DNA from: Actibacterium lipolyticum
Lineage (GTDB): Bacteria > Pseudomonadota > Alphaproteobacteria > Rhodobacterales > Rhodobacteraceae
DNA length: 64,000 nt
Assembly: GCF_900184935.1 (NCBI RefSeq)
Contig: NZ_FXYE01000001.1
Location: forward strand, 372,001-436,000
Reading direction: 5' to 3'
Within the stretch, counting starts at the first letter, position 1; each line of letters begins with the position of its first letter. The notes beneath the pieces were generated by a model. It did no database searches. It saw only the letters and a list, made by a program, of their open reading frames with translations, and was not told the origin of the DNA. Of this stretch, positions 52,463-61,742 are shown in pieces. A program made the position numbers and the translations under genes.

Positions 52463-53446
52463 ATGTTAGACAGCAAGAAAGCCGAAACATTCTGTCGCCT
52501 GAACCGGGCCTACAACACCGTGTTTCAGCCGAACCGGCTTAGCATCGGGCTGGTGGTGCCGCTTGAAGCACATGGCAACAACCCGGTGCCCGATATGGCC
52601 CGGCATCTGGAGCGTGCCCAGATGGCCGAGGCATTGGGGTTCTCGTCGCTCTGGCTGCGCGATGTGCCGTTCAACGTGCCAAGTTTCGGTGATGCCGGGC
52701 AAGTGTTCGATCCGTTCGTCTATCTGGGGGCATTGGCGGCTTCGACCCGTGAAATCGCGCTTGGCGTCGCCAGCGTTGTCCTACCGCTGCGTCACCCAGC
52801 CCATGTCGCCAAGGCCGCCGCCTCAGCAGATGTGCTTTCGGGTGGGCGTATGCTTCTTGGGATCGCCTCGGGCGACCGGCCAGAGGAATACCCGGCTCTG
52901 AACATGAGCTTTCCCGATCGGGGGGATCGTTTCCGCGACAGTGTGGACTATCTCCGCGCCATGGCCGAGCATTACCCGCGTCTGGATGCGGCGCAGGGCA
53001 CGCTTTCCGGCCAGATCGACATGCTGCCTAAACCCACGGCGGGCCGGGTTCCGCTGTTGATCACCGGCGGCAGCCAGCAATCCCCCGACTGGGTCGCGCA
53101 GAATGGTGATGGCTGGATGACTTTTCCCCGCGATGCCGCATCACAGGGACGCGTGGTCGCCGATTATCGCCGCCGGATCAGCGAGGCCGGTCTGCCGGAC
53201 AAGCCGGTCATGCAGTCGCTTTATGTCGACCTTGTAGACAGGGCCGACGCCCCGCCGCGCCCGATCCACCTTGGCTTTCAATCTGGCACCGATTTTCTGC
53301 GGCAGTATCTTAACGAAGTGCAACACCTTGGCATCAACCATGTCGCTTTGAACCTAAGGTTCAATAGCGCCAATATCGAAGACACGATGCAACGGCTGGC
53401 GGACGCGCTTTTGCCCGAATTTTCCAATACGGAGAAACGAACATGA
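52463..53446 (+). CDS. Luciferase-like (LLM class) flavin oxidoreductase
   Basis: A 327-residue TIM-barrel flavin-dependent enzyme of the bacterial luciferase-like family. RLSIGLVVPLEAHG is near the start, AEALGFSSLWLRDVPF (about 52-67) and ASADVLSGGRMLLGIASGD (about 118-136) are the typical blocks. Family members use FMNH2 or F420; the Rhodobacterales background favours FMNH2, which the nearby nitroreductase-type protein might supply. The start is the ATG 7 bases after AAGG. It overlaps the SDR gene by 4 bases. Confidence 0.88.
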   Translation: MLDSKKAETFCRLNRAYNTVFQPNRLSIGLVVPLEAHGNNPVPDMARHLERAQMAEALGFSSLWLRDVPFNVPSFGDAGQVFDPFVYLGALAASTREIALGVASVVLPLRHPAHVAKAAASADVLSGGRMLLGIASGDRPEEYPALNMSFPDRGDRFRDSVDYLRAMAEHYPRLDAAQGTLSGQIDMLPKPTAGRVPLLITGGSQQSPDWVAQNGDGWMTFPRDAASQGRVVADYRRRISEAGLPDKPVMQSLYVDLVDRADAPPRPIHLGFQSGTDFLRQYLNEVQHLGINHVALNLRFNSANIEDTMQRLADALLPEFSNTEKRT

Positions 53447-54231
53447 CCAAGACCATTCTAATCACTGGCGCGACCGATGGCATCGGACTTTTGACGGCCA
53501 AGACGCTTGCCGCCGAGGGCCACAACGTCCTTCTGCACGGGCGCAGCGACGAAAAATTGCAGGCCGCCGCGCGTGAGGTGGGCGGCAACCCCCAGACTTA
53601 TCGCGCCGATCTTTCCCGGCTGGACGAGGTCAGCGAACTGGCGGATGCGGTGCTGTCTACTCATGACCACCTTGACGTGCTGATCAACAATGCGGGCGTG
53701 TACAAGACCTCTGAAACTCGCACCAAGGATGGGCTCGACGTGCGCTTCGTCGTCAACACAATCGCGCCCTACGTGCTGACCCGCCGCCTCTTGCCAATCA
53801 TCCCGAAAGACGGCCGTGTGGTAAACCTCTCTTCTGCTGCGCAAGCGCCGGTAGATCCCGCCGCTATGCGTGGCAAGACAGCGTTGGACCACATGGGCGC
53901 TTATGCCCAAAGCAAGCTGGCGATCACCATCTGGACGCAGGACATGGCGAAGGGTTACCCGGATGGCCCTGTCTTCGTAGCGGTCAATCCCGGCTCGCTT
54001 CTGGCGTCCAAGATGGTCAAAGAAGGCTTCGGTGTCGCTGGAAATGATCTGCAGATCGGGGCGGACATCCTGCGCCGCGCTGCGCTGTCCGACGCGTTCG
54101 CGGACACCTCAGGCAAGTATTTCGATAACGACGCCCACCGTTTCGGCCTGCCGCACCCAGCCGCTGACGACACGGGGCATGTTGCCGCTGTCATGGAGGT
54201 GCTTCGCAAATTGGCAAATCATCAGGATTGA
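53443..54231 (+). CDS. Short-chain dehydrogenase/reductase
   Basis: A 262-residue classical SDR: NAD(P)-binding TGATDGIG (about 8-15), NNAG (about 84-87), and a catalytic Ser then YAQSK (Tyr and Lys, about 149-153). The neighbours suggest it acts on the product of the oxygenase or luciferase-like enzyme. Last gene of this rightward run; followed by a terminator and then convergent genes. Confidence 0.9.
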   Translation: MTKTILITGATDGIGLLTAKTLAAEGHNVLLHGRSDEKLQAAAREVGGNPQTYRADLSRLDEVSELADAVLSTHDHLDVLINNAGVYKTSETRTKDGLDVRFVVNTIAPYVLTRRLLPIIPKDGRVVNLSSAAQAPVDPAAMRGKTALDHMGAYAQSKLAITIWTQDMAKGYPDGPVFVAVNPGSLLASKMVKEGFGVAGNDLQIGADILRRAALSDAFADTSGKYFDNDAHRFGLPHPAADDTGHVAAVMEVLRKLANHQD

Positions 54232-54262
54232 TTGCGGAACTGCCCCGCATCTGCGTGCGAAT

Positions 54263-54302
54263 GGCCAGCTTAGCCACAAACAGGACAAGTTGGCCGTTTT
54301 TA
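54263..54302 (+). terminator. Rho-independent terminator after the SDR gene
   Basis: GGCCAGCTT pairs with AAGTTGGCC (one G-T wobble) around a 15-base loop and is followed by GTTTTT. It is 32 bases after the SDR stop, and its other side faces the stop of the leftward gene at 54,320, so it may serve both directions. Confidence 0.75.
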
Positions 54303-54319
54303 TTCGGTCTAGAAGGGGT

Positions 54320-54823
54320 CTACCTCGATACCGCGGCCAGTAGCTGGGCCCGATAGGATTCCAAACGCGCGCTGGCGTTGCTGTCGACGAACATGACGGC
54401 ACAGAGGAACGCGATGGTCGTGATCAGCCCTGCGCGCCAAACCGGACTATTCATCACGATGATCAGCGCGGCCGCGGCGACGATCAACAGCGGCATCACC
54501 TTGAAGACCGCCGTTCCGTATTGCGCCACCGTTTTGTCGACGCGCATAACCTCGGACGCGACAAAGCCGGGCCCGTCCTGTGCGACCGCCGGGCCGAAAC
54601 CTGCAAGACTGCTCCATGTGCCGTACAGTAGGCCACCGCCAAGGATCAGCAGCAGCATGCCTGCCACCAGCGTCGGCACCACGTAGGCGCGCGCCATATC
54701 CGTGCGCCCGATCTGCCAGAATGCAATACTCGCGGCGATAAACAGCGCGCCCAGCAGGATGAAGACGCTGTTAGAGATCATTTCGGCCTTGGCCCAGTCT
54801 GTGGCGGTTTTCAGTATATCCAT
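54320..54823 (-). CDS. Hypothetical membrane protein
   Basis: A 167-residue protein with four hydrophobic segments (about 17-38, 44-68, 108-125, 130-148) and no family I recognise. A long loop between segments two and three holds VAQDGPGFVASEVMRVDKTVAQYG. The start ATG has a GGAAG about 7 bases upstream. It lies downstream of the second SDR gene in the same direction with a 52-base gap, and may be co-transcribed. Confidence 0.7.
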   Translation of the reverse strand: MDILKTATDWAKAEMISNSVFILLGALFIAASIAFWQIGRTDMARAYVVPTLVAGMLLLILGGGLLYGTWSSLAGFGPAVAQDGPGFVASEVMRVDKTVAQYGTAVFKVMPLLIVAAAALIIVMNSPVWRAGLITTIAFLCAVMFVDSNASARLESYRAQLLAAVSR

Positions 54824-54875
54824 CTCTGCTTCCGGTCTTGGTGGGGGCAATGCGTCCCGGGTGAAAATTCGGCCG

Positions 54876-55823
54876 TCAAACGGACCAGGTGAAGCCGGTG
54901 GCCTGCTCTGAGCCTTTCCAAAGGCGGGACATGACAGCCTTGTCATGCGCGTGGGGTTCAAGCGTACCACGACCCACGGGGCCCACGAATTCCATTCGCC
55001 CGGTGGGGCCATAAAGGGCGCGCTGCTCTAGCCCATCTTCGGTTGCGCACATGACTTCGGGATAGGCGCCTTTTTCGGCCGTCTGCACCATCGGCGTCTT
55101 GGCCATCAGCCACCATGTGATCCGTGTCATCAGGCCACCACTGGTACTGATCAGCGAGGTAGCGGAGGAGCCGGGATGACAGACATAGACCTCGACATTG
55201 CGAGAGGCCTGCTTGACCCTGTCCTGAAGCTCATACGCGAACATCATCTGCGCCAGCTTGCTTTGGCTGTAGGCCGTGTTCGCGCCATAGCCCTTTTCCC
55301 AGTTCATGTCGTCGAACTTAATGGTGCGCAGACCCATCTTGTAGCCGAGGCTGGCCACCACAACGATGCGGCCGGCGGCCTGCTCGATGCGATCAAACAG
55401 CATCCCGCACAGAACGAAGTGACCATAATGGTTGGTGCCCAGTTGGCTTTCGAACCCGTCCACGGTCAGTTGGCGGGTGGGCACCTGCGCGATGGCCGCG
55501 TTGCAGATCAGCGCGTCGATACACGGAACGGTGTTCAGAACCTCCTGTGCGGCGGCGCGCACGCTGGAAAGATCCGACAGGTCCATGCGGACAAAACTGA
55601 CGTCAGCCTGCGGACCGAATTCGTTCTTCAATCCCTTTATGGCGGCTCCAGAACGCTCTGCGCTTCGGTTCAGCATCACCACCTTCGCGCCTTGGGTCAA
55701 AAGGATGCGCGCGGCCTGAAACCCCGCGCCTGCATTGGCACCGGTGATGAGGTAGGTCTTCCCCGCGAGGGAGGAAAGGCGATCTGGGGTCCATCCCTTA
55801 GCGCCAAAGAGCGTATCTGCCAT
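54876..55823 (-). CDS. Short-chain dehydrogenase/reductase (retinol-dehydrogenase-like)
   Basis: A 315-residue SDR with TGANAGAG (about 26-33), CNAAI in place of NNAG (about 104-108) and YSQSK (about 185-189). The architecture (long C-terminal part ending near the final tryptophan) resembles the protochlorophyllide-reductase/retinol-dehydrogenase branch. A good ribosome binding site (GGAAGGA) is 8 bases upstream of ATG. It is divergent from the AraC gene at 55,982, which probably regulates it. Confidence 0.9.
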   Translation of the reverse strand: MADTLFGAKGWTPDRLSSLAGKTYLITGANAGAGFQAARILLTQGAKVVMLNRSAERSGAAIKGLKNEFGPQADVSFVRMDLSDLSSVRAAAQEVLNTVPCIDALICNAAIAQVPTRQLTVDGFESQLGTNHYGHFVLCGMLFDRIEQAAGRIVVVASLGYKMGLRTIKFDDMNWEKGYGANTAYSQSKLAQMMFAYELQDRVKQASRNVEVYVCHPGSSATSLISTSGGLMTRITWWLMAKTPMVQTAEKGAYPEVMCATEDGLEQRALYGPTGRMEFVGPVGRGTLEPHAHDKAVMSRLWKGSEQATGFTWSV

Positions 55824-55981
55824 GTGTCTGATCCTTCCAATATCTGCGCCGGTTGGGCGCTGGTGTTGATCTGGTAAATAAATCTCATAGGTCGCGCGAA
55901 ATAGGTGCAATAGTCGCGAATACTTGCCCGATTGTATCAATGCCATTGCAGAGCGGCATTTGCGCGCAATACAAATGGCGC

Positions 55982-56869
55982 ATGAGCAAGAACACCATCA
56001 GGCAGATCATCGAAACCCGGATGCCAAAGGACGGTATGATCGACACCGGCATCACGGGCGTCCAACTGTTCCGCGCGACGCAGGCTGTGCCCTGCGCCCC
56101 AGCGGTTTATGAACCCTGCGTCATCGCGATTGTCAGCGGTGGCAAGGAAACCGTGTTGGACGGGGAACGCTATGTCTATGACAACAGCGAATACATGTGC
56201 TGCCCAATGTCCATGCCGGTAGAGGCGGGGACGCCAACCGCATCCTCCGAAAACCCGCTTTATGGTGTTTATGTCGCGCTCGACCAGCGGCTGATGACAG
56301 AGCTGACGATTGAGATGGAGACCACCGGCAGCCGCCTCCCCACGACCAAGGGCATCGCACGAGGTATTCGGCTGGCCCGCTGGGACCATGGTTTCCTCGA
56401 CGCACTCTTGCGTTTGGTGCAACTGGGGAACAACCCGACCGACACCGCCGTGCTGGGCGACGCCCGGCTGCGCGAGCTGTATTACGCCATCCTCAAAGGC
56501 GAGGCTGGCGCGTTTGCCCGGCAGGCCTTCGGTCCCGGCAACGCGATCGCCCGGTCCATCGCGCATGTATCTTCCCGGTTGGATGAGGCCGTCTCCATAG
56601 ACGAGATGGCCGCCCACGCAGGCATGAGCCGCGCGGTGTTCCACCGCAAGTTCAAGCAGGCCACGACCCTGTCGCCCATCCAGTTCGTAAAATCCATGCG
56701 CCTGAACAACGCCGCAATGAAGATCGCAGGCGGCATGACCGTTTCAGAGGCCGCGATGGATGTCGGCTATGTCAGCCCCTCTCAGTTCAGCCGCGAGTTC
56801 AAGCGCATGTACGGCCAATCGCCAAGGCAATGGAGCGATGCACATCAATTGCCTGCGGGCATGCTGTAA
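55982..56869 (+). CDS. AraC-family transcriptional regulator
   Basis: A 295-residue regulator. The N-terminal domain is of the AraC_N type (QLFRATQAVPCAPAVYEPCVIAIVSGGKE), with the C-terminal pair of HTH motifs at about 190-285 (SIDEMAAHAGMSRAVFHRKFKQ and VSEAAMDVGYVSPSQFSREFKR). It is divergent from the SDR gene, with 158 bases between starts. ATG at 55982 is chosen because the domain begins there; no strong ribosome binding site is seen. Confidence 0.9.
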   Translation: MSKNTIRQIIETRMPKDGMIDTGITGVQLFRATQAVPCAPAVYEPCVIAIVSGGKETVLDGERYVYDNSEYMCCPMSMPVEAGTPTASSENPLYGVYVALDQRLMTELTIEMETTGSRLPTTKGIARGIRLARWDHGFLDALLRLVQLGNNPTDTAVLGDARLRELYYAILKGEAGAFARQAFGPGNAIARSIAHVSSRLDEAVSIDEMAAHAGMSRAVFHRKFKQATTLSPIQFVKSMRLNNAAMKIAGGMTVSEAAMDVGYVSPSQFSREFKRMYGQSPRQWSDAHQLPAGML

Positions 56870-57221
56870 CGTCTGAAGGGTTCTGGCAAGCACGAGCCGC
56901 CTTGCAGATGTCGTAGGGTGACCTCAGACATCCCGATGCGTGTATGAAGGCTGGCAACAGCTTTCAAAATGTGAACGACTGATCCAAGAGCGTCCCCCGC
57001 CACCGACACAGCAGCGGCTTTCAAAGTACCGTCGGATACTTGAACGGCGGTTCTAAACAAAAGAAGCAGACGCGCATCGAAAGCGCAGCATCAAGAGCCT
57101 AGTGCGCTAAGCCGCCATTCTTCGCGCAACAGGAACCAACGTTGCTAAATCGGCACTTCCGGTCCAAGGCCCACCATAGCGGAGCCCCTGCAATCTCGGT
57201 GCGCCGCACGCCCTTCCGCTA
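56870..57221. other. Intergenic stretch without recognised gene
   Basis: About 350 bases between two convergent genes (AraC regulator and FAD monooxygenase). No family-like frame, tRNA pattern or clear terminator is seen. Confidence 0.45.
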
Positions 57222-58496
57222 TTATACTTTACTCCCCTGCGGGATGGTCGGCGGGGCGCTGTTCAGCTTTTCAATCGCGAAACCGGCTGCGCTTTTGTAT
57301 GCGGCCATGAACTCGTCGCGCTCGGCCGGCGGCACGACGGCGTCGATGTCGGCGAACTCCCCGCCACAGCGATCATCAACCAAGTTCAAAAGCCCGAATG
57401 GTCCTGCCCCACGATTTCGCAAGATCAGCTCGGATACGGGGCCGCACAACTGCTCGTCAAAGGCGGCCAGTGCCTGCACCGTTAGTCCGTGCTGCAACAC
57501 CTTGGCCCCCAGGATACGCGCATCGACGATGGCTTGGCTCGCCCCGTTCGACCCTGTGGGATACATCGCATGGGCCGCGTCGCCCATCAAAGCGACAGGA
57601 CCGTCCTGCCAAGTCGGGATTGGGTCGCGGTCAATCATCGGGTTTTCATACACCGTGTCGGCACCGCGCAGCAGCGCGGGCACGTCGAGCCAATCATATG
57701 TCCACCCTTCGAAATGGTGGATGAATTCGTCAATCTCGACCTGTTTGAACCAGCCGCTGTCGCGCTCGCCCGGCTTGTCATAGGTCACCTCTGCAATCCA
57801 ATTGATCGCGGCCAACCCATCCTCGTCTACATGCGAGATCGGATAGATCACCATGCGATGCTTGTGAGTGCCCAGCCCAATAAATGACGATCCAGTGCGG
57901 ATCGGTTTTGCCCGTGTCGTTCCGCGCCACATAACCGCACCGCCCCAGTGAATCGGCGGCTGGTCTGGGTGCATTTGGGCCCGAACGGCCGAATGGATCC
58001 CGTCCGCACCTATCAAAAGGGTCCCGGTCTCTCGTTGGGTGCTGCCATCGGACCGCTCGACAATCGCGGTCACGGTCCCGTCGCCGTTATGTTCATAGCC
58101 AGTGACACGCGCGCCTGTCTGCACCGCGTCCGGCCCCGCGCGCTCCAACAGCTTGCGATAAAGCATCATGTGGAATTCACCGCGATGCGCCGCGTATTGC
58201 GGCCAAGCATACCCGGCCTCCAAGCCGCGCGGCTCGCTGTAGATTTCGTTGCCGTTCAAACCGACAAGCGCCCATTCTAGGGCGGGTAGGCCTACACGAT
58301 CCAACTCGTCGGTGGTGAACCCCAAGTCTAACAACTCGCGCACGGCGTTGGGCTGGATATTGATACCCACGCCCAAGGGGCGCAGTTCTTTGGCGGATTC
58401 GAACACGACAGAGCGAACACCGATCTGGTCAAGCGTCAGTGCCAGCGCAAGCCCCCCGATACCACCGCCGGCAATCAACACTCTCGGTTCCGTCAT
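57222..58496 (-). CDS. FAD-dependent aromatic-type monooxygenase
   Basis: A 424-residue single-component flavoprotein hydroxylase. Its FAD-binding AGGGIGGLALAL is about 8-19 and the GADGIHSAVRAQM (DG) motif near 157. GDAAHAMYPTGSNGASQAIVDA near 300 is the second FAD motif. The family includes salicylate and 3-hydroxybenzoate hydroxylases and antibiotic-modifying enzymes. The frame extends far upstream, but ATG at 58496, just before the Rossmann fold and preceded by AAGGG, is the sensible start. No partner gene adjoins it directly. Confidence 0.9.
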   Translation of the reverse strand: MTEPRVLIAGGGIGGLALALTLDQIGVRSVVFESAKELRPLGVGINIQPNAVRELLDLGFTTDELDRVGLPALEWALVGLNGNEIYSEPRGLEAGYAWPQYAAHRGEFHMMLYRKLLERAGPDAVQTGARVTGYEHNGDGTVTAIVERSDGSTQRETGTLLIGADGIHSAVRAQMHPDQPPIHWGGAVMWRGTTRAKPIRTGSSFIGLGTHKHRMVIYPISHVDEDGLAAINWIAEVTYDKPGERDSGWFKQVEIDEFIHHFEGWTYDWLDVPALLRGADTVYENPMIDRDPIPTWQDGPVALMGDAAHAMYPTGSNGASQAIVDARILGAKVLQHGLTVQALAAFDEQLCGPVSELILRNRGAGPFGLLNLVDDRCGGEFADIDAVVPPAERDEFMAAYKSAAGFAIEKLNSAPPTIPQGSKV

Positions 58497-59004
58497 GCTT
58501 TCAGCCCTTCTCGTAATTTTTCTAAGTTCTACAAGGCTTTCACCTTGCTTCCAAGCATCGGCCTGCGACCAACTGGCATTGTCTCCAATGCTGGCCGCCC
58601 TGCCGCCTGTACGGGGGCGGACCTTGACCATCAGAAACGAGCCGTTTTCGACAAATCGCGATGCTACGACGAAGGCCAGACCGAGCCCATCGCTGCGGCA
58701 TGGAAAACGGCCTCGCTTGCTCTGGACAGGCTGCTCTTCGGCGGCCATTCATGCGCCAAACCGCGCATGACCGCCTGCTACACCAAATCCTACTTCGCTT
58801 GTTTCAGGGCTAATTCCTGCGAAGCGCGGCGCAAATATTCCTGAGTGGATAGGCCAACCGCTTTCGAACGTCGTTTTCGCCCGTGCCAGAAACGCGTGAG
58901 TTTTGGCCGGTTCTACCGTACCGCACGCCTTCGCTGCCAAGTTGACCGAGGTCATGGCCCGCGGTCCCAGCGACGCTTAGCCTTTAGGCATGCAGGAGGG
59001 CGTC
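58497..59004. other. Intergenic stretch without recognised gene
   Basis: About 500 bases between divergent genes, GC-rich and with open frames on both strands, but none with family resemblance or a ribosome binding site. It should hold promoters for the FAD monooxygenase and the DUF4386 gene. Confidence 0.45.
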
Positions 59005-59658
59005 ATGTCAAAAAGGTACCGCACCGAGAGCCGGGTCGCTGGCGTCCTGTTCATCATTGCGACAGCTGCGACCATGGCGAGTCAAATGATCGTCGAACCG
59101 ATCCTCGACCGCGCGACTGAGGTGACCGTACTTGCCGGGCGCGAAGGGGCGTTCAGAACCGGCGTGCTGCTTGAAGTTTTGAACGCTCTGGCGAGCGCCG
59201 GGATCGCGATCGCTCTGTTCCCGATACTTTGGTGCTGCGTCAGGGGGCTGGCCGTCGCTTACGCCGGGCTGCGGACGATCGAGGCCAGCACCGGGATTGC
59301 CGCGGTTTGTGGTCTGTTGTTGCTGCTCTCGCCCGACATGGGTGAAATCGGGTTAGTCTGGCACGATTGGGCCTTCCTGTTGCTGCTGCTTGTCTTCAGC
59401 ACCAGCGCTTGCGTGCTTTACCCGGTGCTTTTCGTCTTCCGGCTCGTGCCGCGCGTGCTGTCGGTTTGGGGGCTGATCGGCGGCCTCATGCTGGCGGTCT
59501 CCGTCCTGCTCATCTTGTTCGGCCGGATCGAGTTCGGCTCAATGACTGACTTGGTGCTCTCCCTGCCAATCTGGATCAACGAGATGGCGCTGGCACTGTG
59601 GCTCATCTTCCGCGGCGTAGACATGTCGGCGCTGCCGACTGAGAGGTTGATAGACTGA
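59005..59658 (+). CDS. DUF4386 family membrane protein
   Basis: A 217-residue protein with about six hydrophobic segments and the DUF4386 layout: RVAGVLFIIATAATMASQMI at the start, the loop GREGAFRTGVLLEVLNALASAGIAIALFPIL, and the end with ALWLIFRGVDMSAL. Function unknown. The ATG is chosen for AGGAGG 5 bases upstream; an in-frame ATG 5 codons earlier lacks one. Confidence 0.8.
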   Translation: MSKRYRTESRVAGVLFIIATAATMASQMIVEPILDRATEVTVLAGREGAFRTGVLLEVLNALASAGIAIALFPILWCCVRGLAVAYAGLRTIEASTGIAAVCGLLLLLSPDMGEIGLVWHDWAFLLLLLVFSTSACVLYPVLFVFRLVPRVLSVWGLIGGLMLAVSVLLILFGRIEFGSMTDLVLSLPIWINEMALALWLIFRGVDMSALPTERLID

Positions 59659-59742
59659 GAGCCCCGAAAATGCGGCTGCACGAAGTCCAATTGGGGTGCC
59701 CCTAGATTTCCCTCGCTTTGAGGCCAGGAGGCCAGCAAGGGG

Positions 59743-59880
59743 ACGGGCAATTACAGCGACGCGTTCAAGCGGGACGCGGGGCCTCAGATCACGGTGCGGG
59801 AGGTTTCACGGCGTTTGGGCGTCAGCACACCCTCTGTGTACGACTGGATAAAGCTGTTTGGCGATCCTGCGCCGAAGAAG
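59743..59880 (+). mobile_element. IS3-type OrfA remnant
   Basis: The frame gives TGNYSDAFKRDAGPQITVREVSRRLGVS...VYDWIKLF, the N-terminal HTH of an IS3-group OrfA, then loses similarity after about 45 codons. No ATG start, OrfB or inverted repeat could be found. It marks old mobile-element activity at this junction. Confidence 0.55.
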
Positions 59881-60199
59881 CCCGGCGCGGTTGAAAGCGT
59901 AGTCCATGCTTTCTAGGGCGGCGATGCCCAGAGGGTTGGTCGTTAGATATTTCATCGTGTCATTGGCATGAGCGAGTTGCGCCGCTGCCAGCCCCAATGT
60001 CAGTGCTGTTGCTGCGACCCGGACAGGGCGGGAAAGGGTCAAGGTATTCAAGCGCGGTCTCTTGATTTTTTTGACGGCGGGACACCCACCGAACGTGGTT
60101 CGGAAACAAGGGTGACGTAAGTTGTTATGAAGTAAGGCCTTTTTTGTTGGTGGGTAATTCATTGATCGTTCTCAGCCATCCCCTCCGCTTCGCGGTAAC

Positions 60200-60470
60200 C
60201 TTGCGTTGCCGAAGTGCCCCTCTCGCATCATGCTTCAGCACCTGACCAATCGGTGAAGCGCCTTGGTGCTCTTAACACTGTCAGGCGAAACTTTGCGTTA
60301 CGGGGCCTTACGCCGGGCCATCGTGAGGATCAGTGAGCGGATGCTCTCCGAGACATTGAATGCACTGGAAATTGATGGGCCGGTACATCGCGACTTTCGT
60401 TGAAGTCATGCCGCCACATGTCGAATATCGCCTGACCGACTTGGGAGTTGAAGCTGCCGCGCGTCGGCGC
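60200..60470 (+). pseudogene. HxlR-family regulator pseudogene
   Basis: Reading through one stop codon (TGA at 60254, in place of the conserved Trp codon) and one single-base shift near 60,395 recovers a DUF24/HxlR winged helix. The trace is CPSRIMLQHLTNR-stop, then TLRYGALRRAIVRISERMLSETLNALEIDG, HRDF, and after the shift VEVMPPHVEYRLTDLG. The N-terminal end is unclear. With two lesions in about 90 codons it cannot be functional. Confidence 0.7.
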
Positions 60471-60710
60471 CGAATGGGCAGGACGGGGTGTGATCGGGCC
60501 CGATGGGATCTGTCAGGTTACCAGAATAGACGGAATCGATCGGTTTTGCCTGGTCGCGTGGGGCGAAGAAGTGTGCGAAATCAAATCGCTGTAGTGCTTG
60601 ATAGGCTGAAGTGGATGCAATTTTTGAAATCATGAATTTCCTTTTTGCACATTTATGTGTAAGAATCGCTTCGGGCGACGGATTTTCCGCGCCAACGGAG
60701 GAGGAACACC

Positions 60711-61718
60711 ATGAAATTCAAAACCACACTCACGGCCCTTTCCCTTTTGGGAGCGTTTGCAACTAGCGCAAACGCCGAAGGCAAGGAGATGTTGCTAGGC
60801 ACCATGGCGGTGCCCGGCACAACCGTTGAAACCGCGTCCCATCTTTTTGCTGAAAAGGTTGCCGCCGAGATGCCCGGTCAGCTTACGGTGATAGTGAACG
60901 ACTCGCTGTTGAAAGGCGCACAGCTGGCACCATCCGTCCGGGATGGGGTCGTCGACGCAGTGGTCGCAGTGCATCCCTATCTCTCTGGCTCCGAGCCTGT
61001 GATGGGGCTCCAGAACCTGCCGGGTGTCATCCGAACCGCTGAGGAATATCAAGAGGTTCTCGCTGCTTTCTGGCGAGAAGACCTGCGCTCCCTTTGGAAC
61101 GACAACTGGAATTCTCATGTGGTAGCCGAAGGCGCATGGGCTACACATAATCTTTTCACCGCCAAGCCTGTGGAAACCCCCGAGGATTTCGCGGGGCTGA
61201 AAATCCGCGTCCATAATGCCGAAACCGCGCGCTTCATCAGCCAGCTCGGCGCTTTGCCCACGCCGCTGGATGCCTCTGAAATGGCAGCAGGGCTGGAACG
61301 TGGCGTGATTGATGGGCTGTTCACCCCGTCTTGCTATGCCTACAAGCAGGAGCTGTTTCGCTCTGCCTCGCACATCGGGAACTGGCAGATCGGTCCGATT
61401 CAGGGCTGGGCAATCCTGATCAACAACGACAAGTGGAATGCGCTCAGCGCGGACGAACAGGCCGCATTGACCGCCGCCGGCGAGGCCGTCGAGGCCGAGA
61501 TGTGGGCAAACTTTGCAGCCAATACCGCCGAGTGCGTGGATGGCATGATCGCCGACGGCGCGACCTATTTCGAAGCTTCTGACGGGGACATGTCGGCCAT
61601 CTTCACCGATGCGAACACCCAACCGGTCGTCGACGATTGGAAATCCCGCATGGCTGACAAAGGCTTTGACGGTGACAAGACACTTGATCAGGCGATGAAG
61701 GCCGCGGCGGGCGAATAA
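60711..61718 (+). CDS. TRAP transporter substrate-binding protein (DctP family)
   Basis: A 335-residue periplasmic protein with a signal peptide (about 1-23, cleavage near ANA). It has the DctP/TAXI-type pattern with the carboxylate-binding arginine in GLKIRVHNAETA (about 165) and the ERGVIDGLFT block near 205. It binds an organic acid and delivers it to the membrane permease encoded 24 bases downstream. A strong ribosome binding site (GGAGGAGG) precedes the ATG. The position beside a CoA-ligase gene suggests the ligand is a carboxylic acid that is next activated with CoA. Confidence 0.92.
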   Translation: MKFKTTLTALSLLGAFATSANAEGKEMLLGTMAVPGTTVETASHLFAEKVAAEMPGQLTVIVNDSLLKGAQLAPSVRDGVVDAVVAVHPYLSGSEPVMGLQNLPGVIRTAEEYQEVLAAFWREDLRSLWNDNWNSHVVAEGAWATHNLFTAKPVETPEDFAGLKIRVHNAETARFISQLGALPTPLDASEMAAGLERGVIDGLFTPSCYAYKQELFRSASHIGNWQIGPIQGWAILINNDKWNALSADEQAALTAAGEAVEAEMWANFAANTAECVDGMIADGATYFEASDGDMSAIFTDANTQPVVDDWKSRMADKGFDGDKTLDQAMKAAAGE

Positions 61719-61742
61719 GTCCCTTTTTCCAAGGAGAACACC

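Noticed and set aside
57222-58748. Longer version of the FAD monooxygenase using upstream starts
   Set aside because: The extra N-terminal residues have no family similarity and the Rossmann fold starts right after ATG 58496, which has a ribosome binding site.
59806-60162. Leftward frame with a signal-peptide-like stretch (VRVAATALTLGLAAAQLAHA)
   Set aside because: The plausible core starts at a TTG without a ribosome binding site, overlaps an IS remnant and has no family match; kept as a curiosity only.
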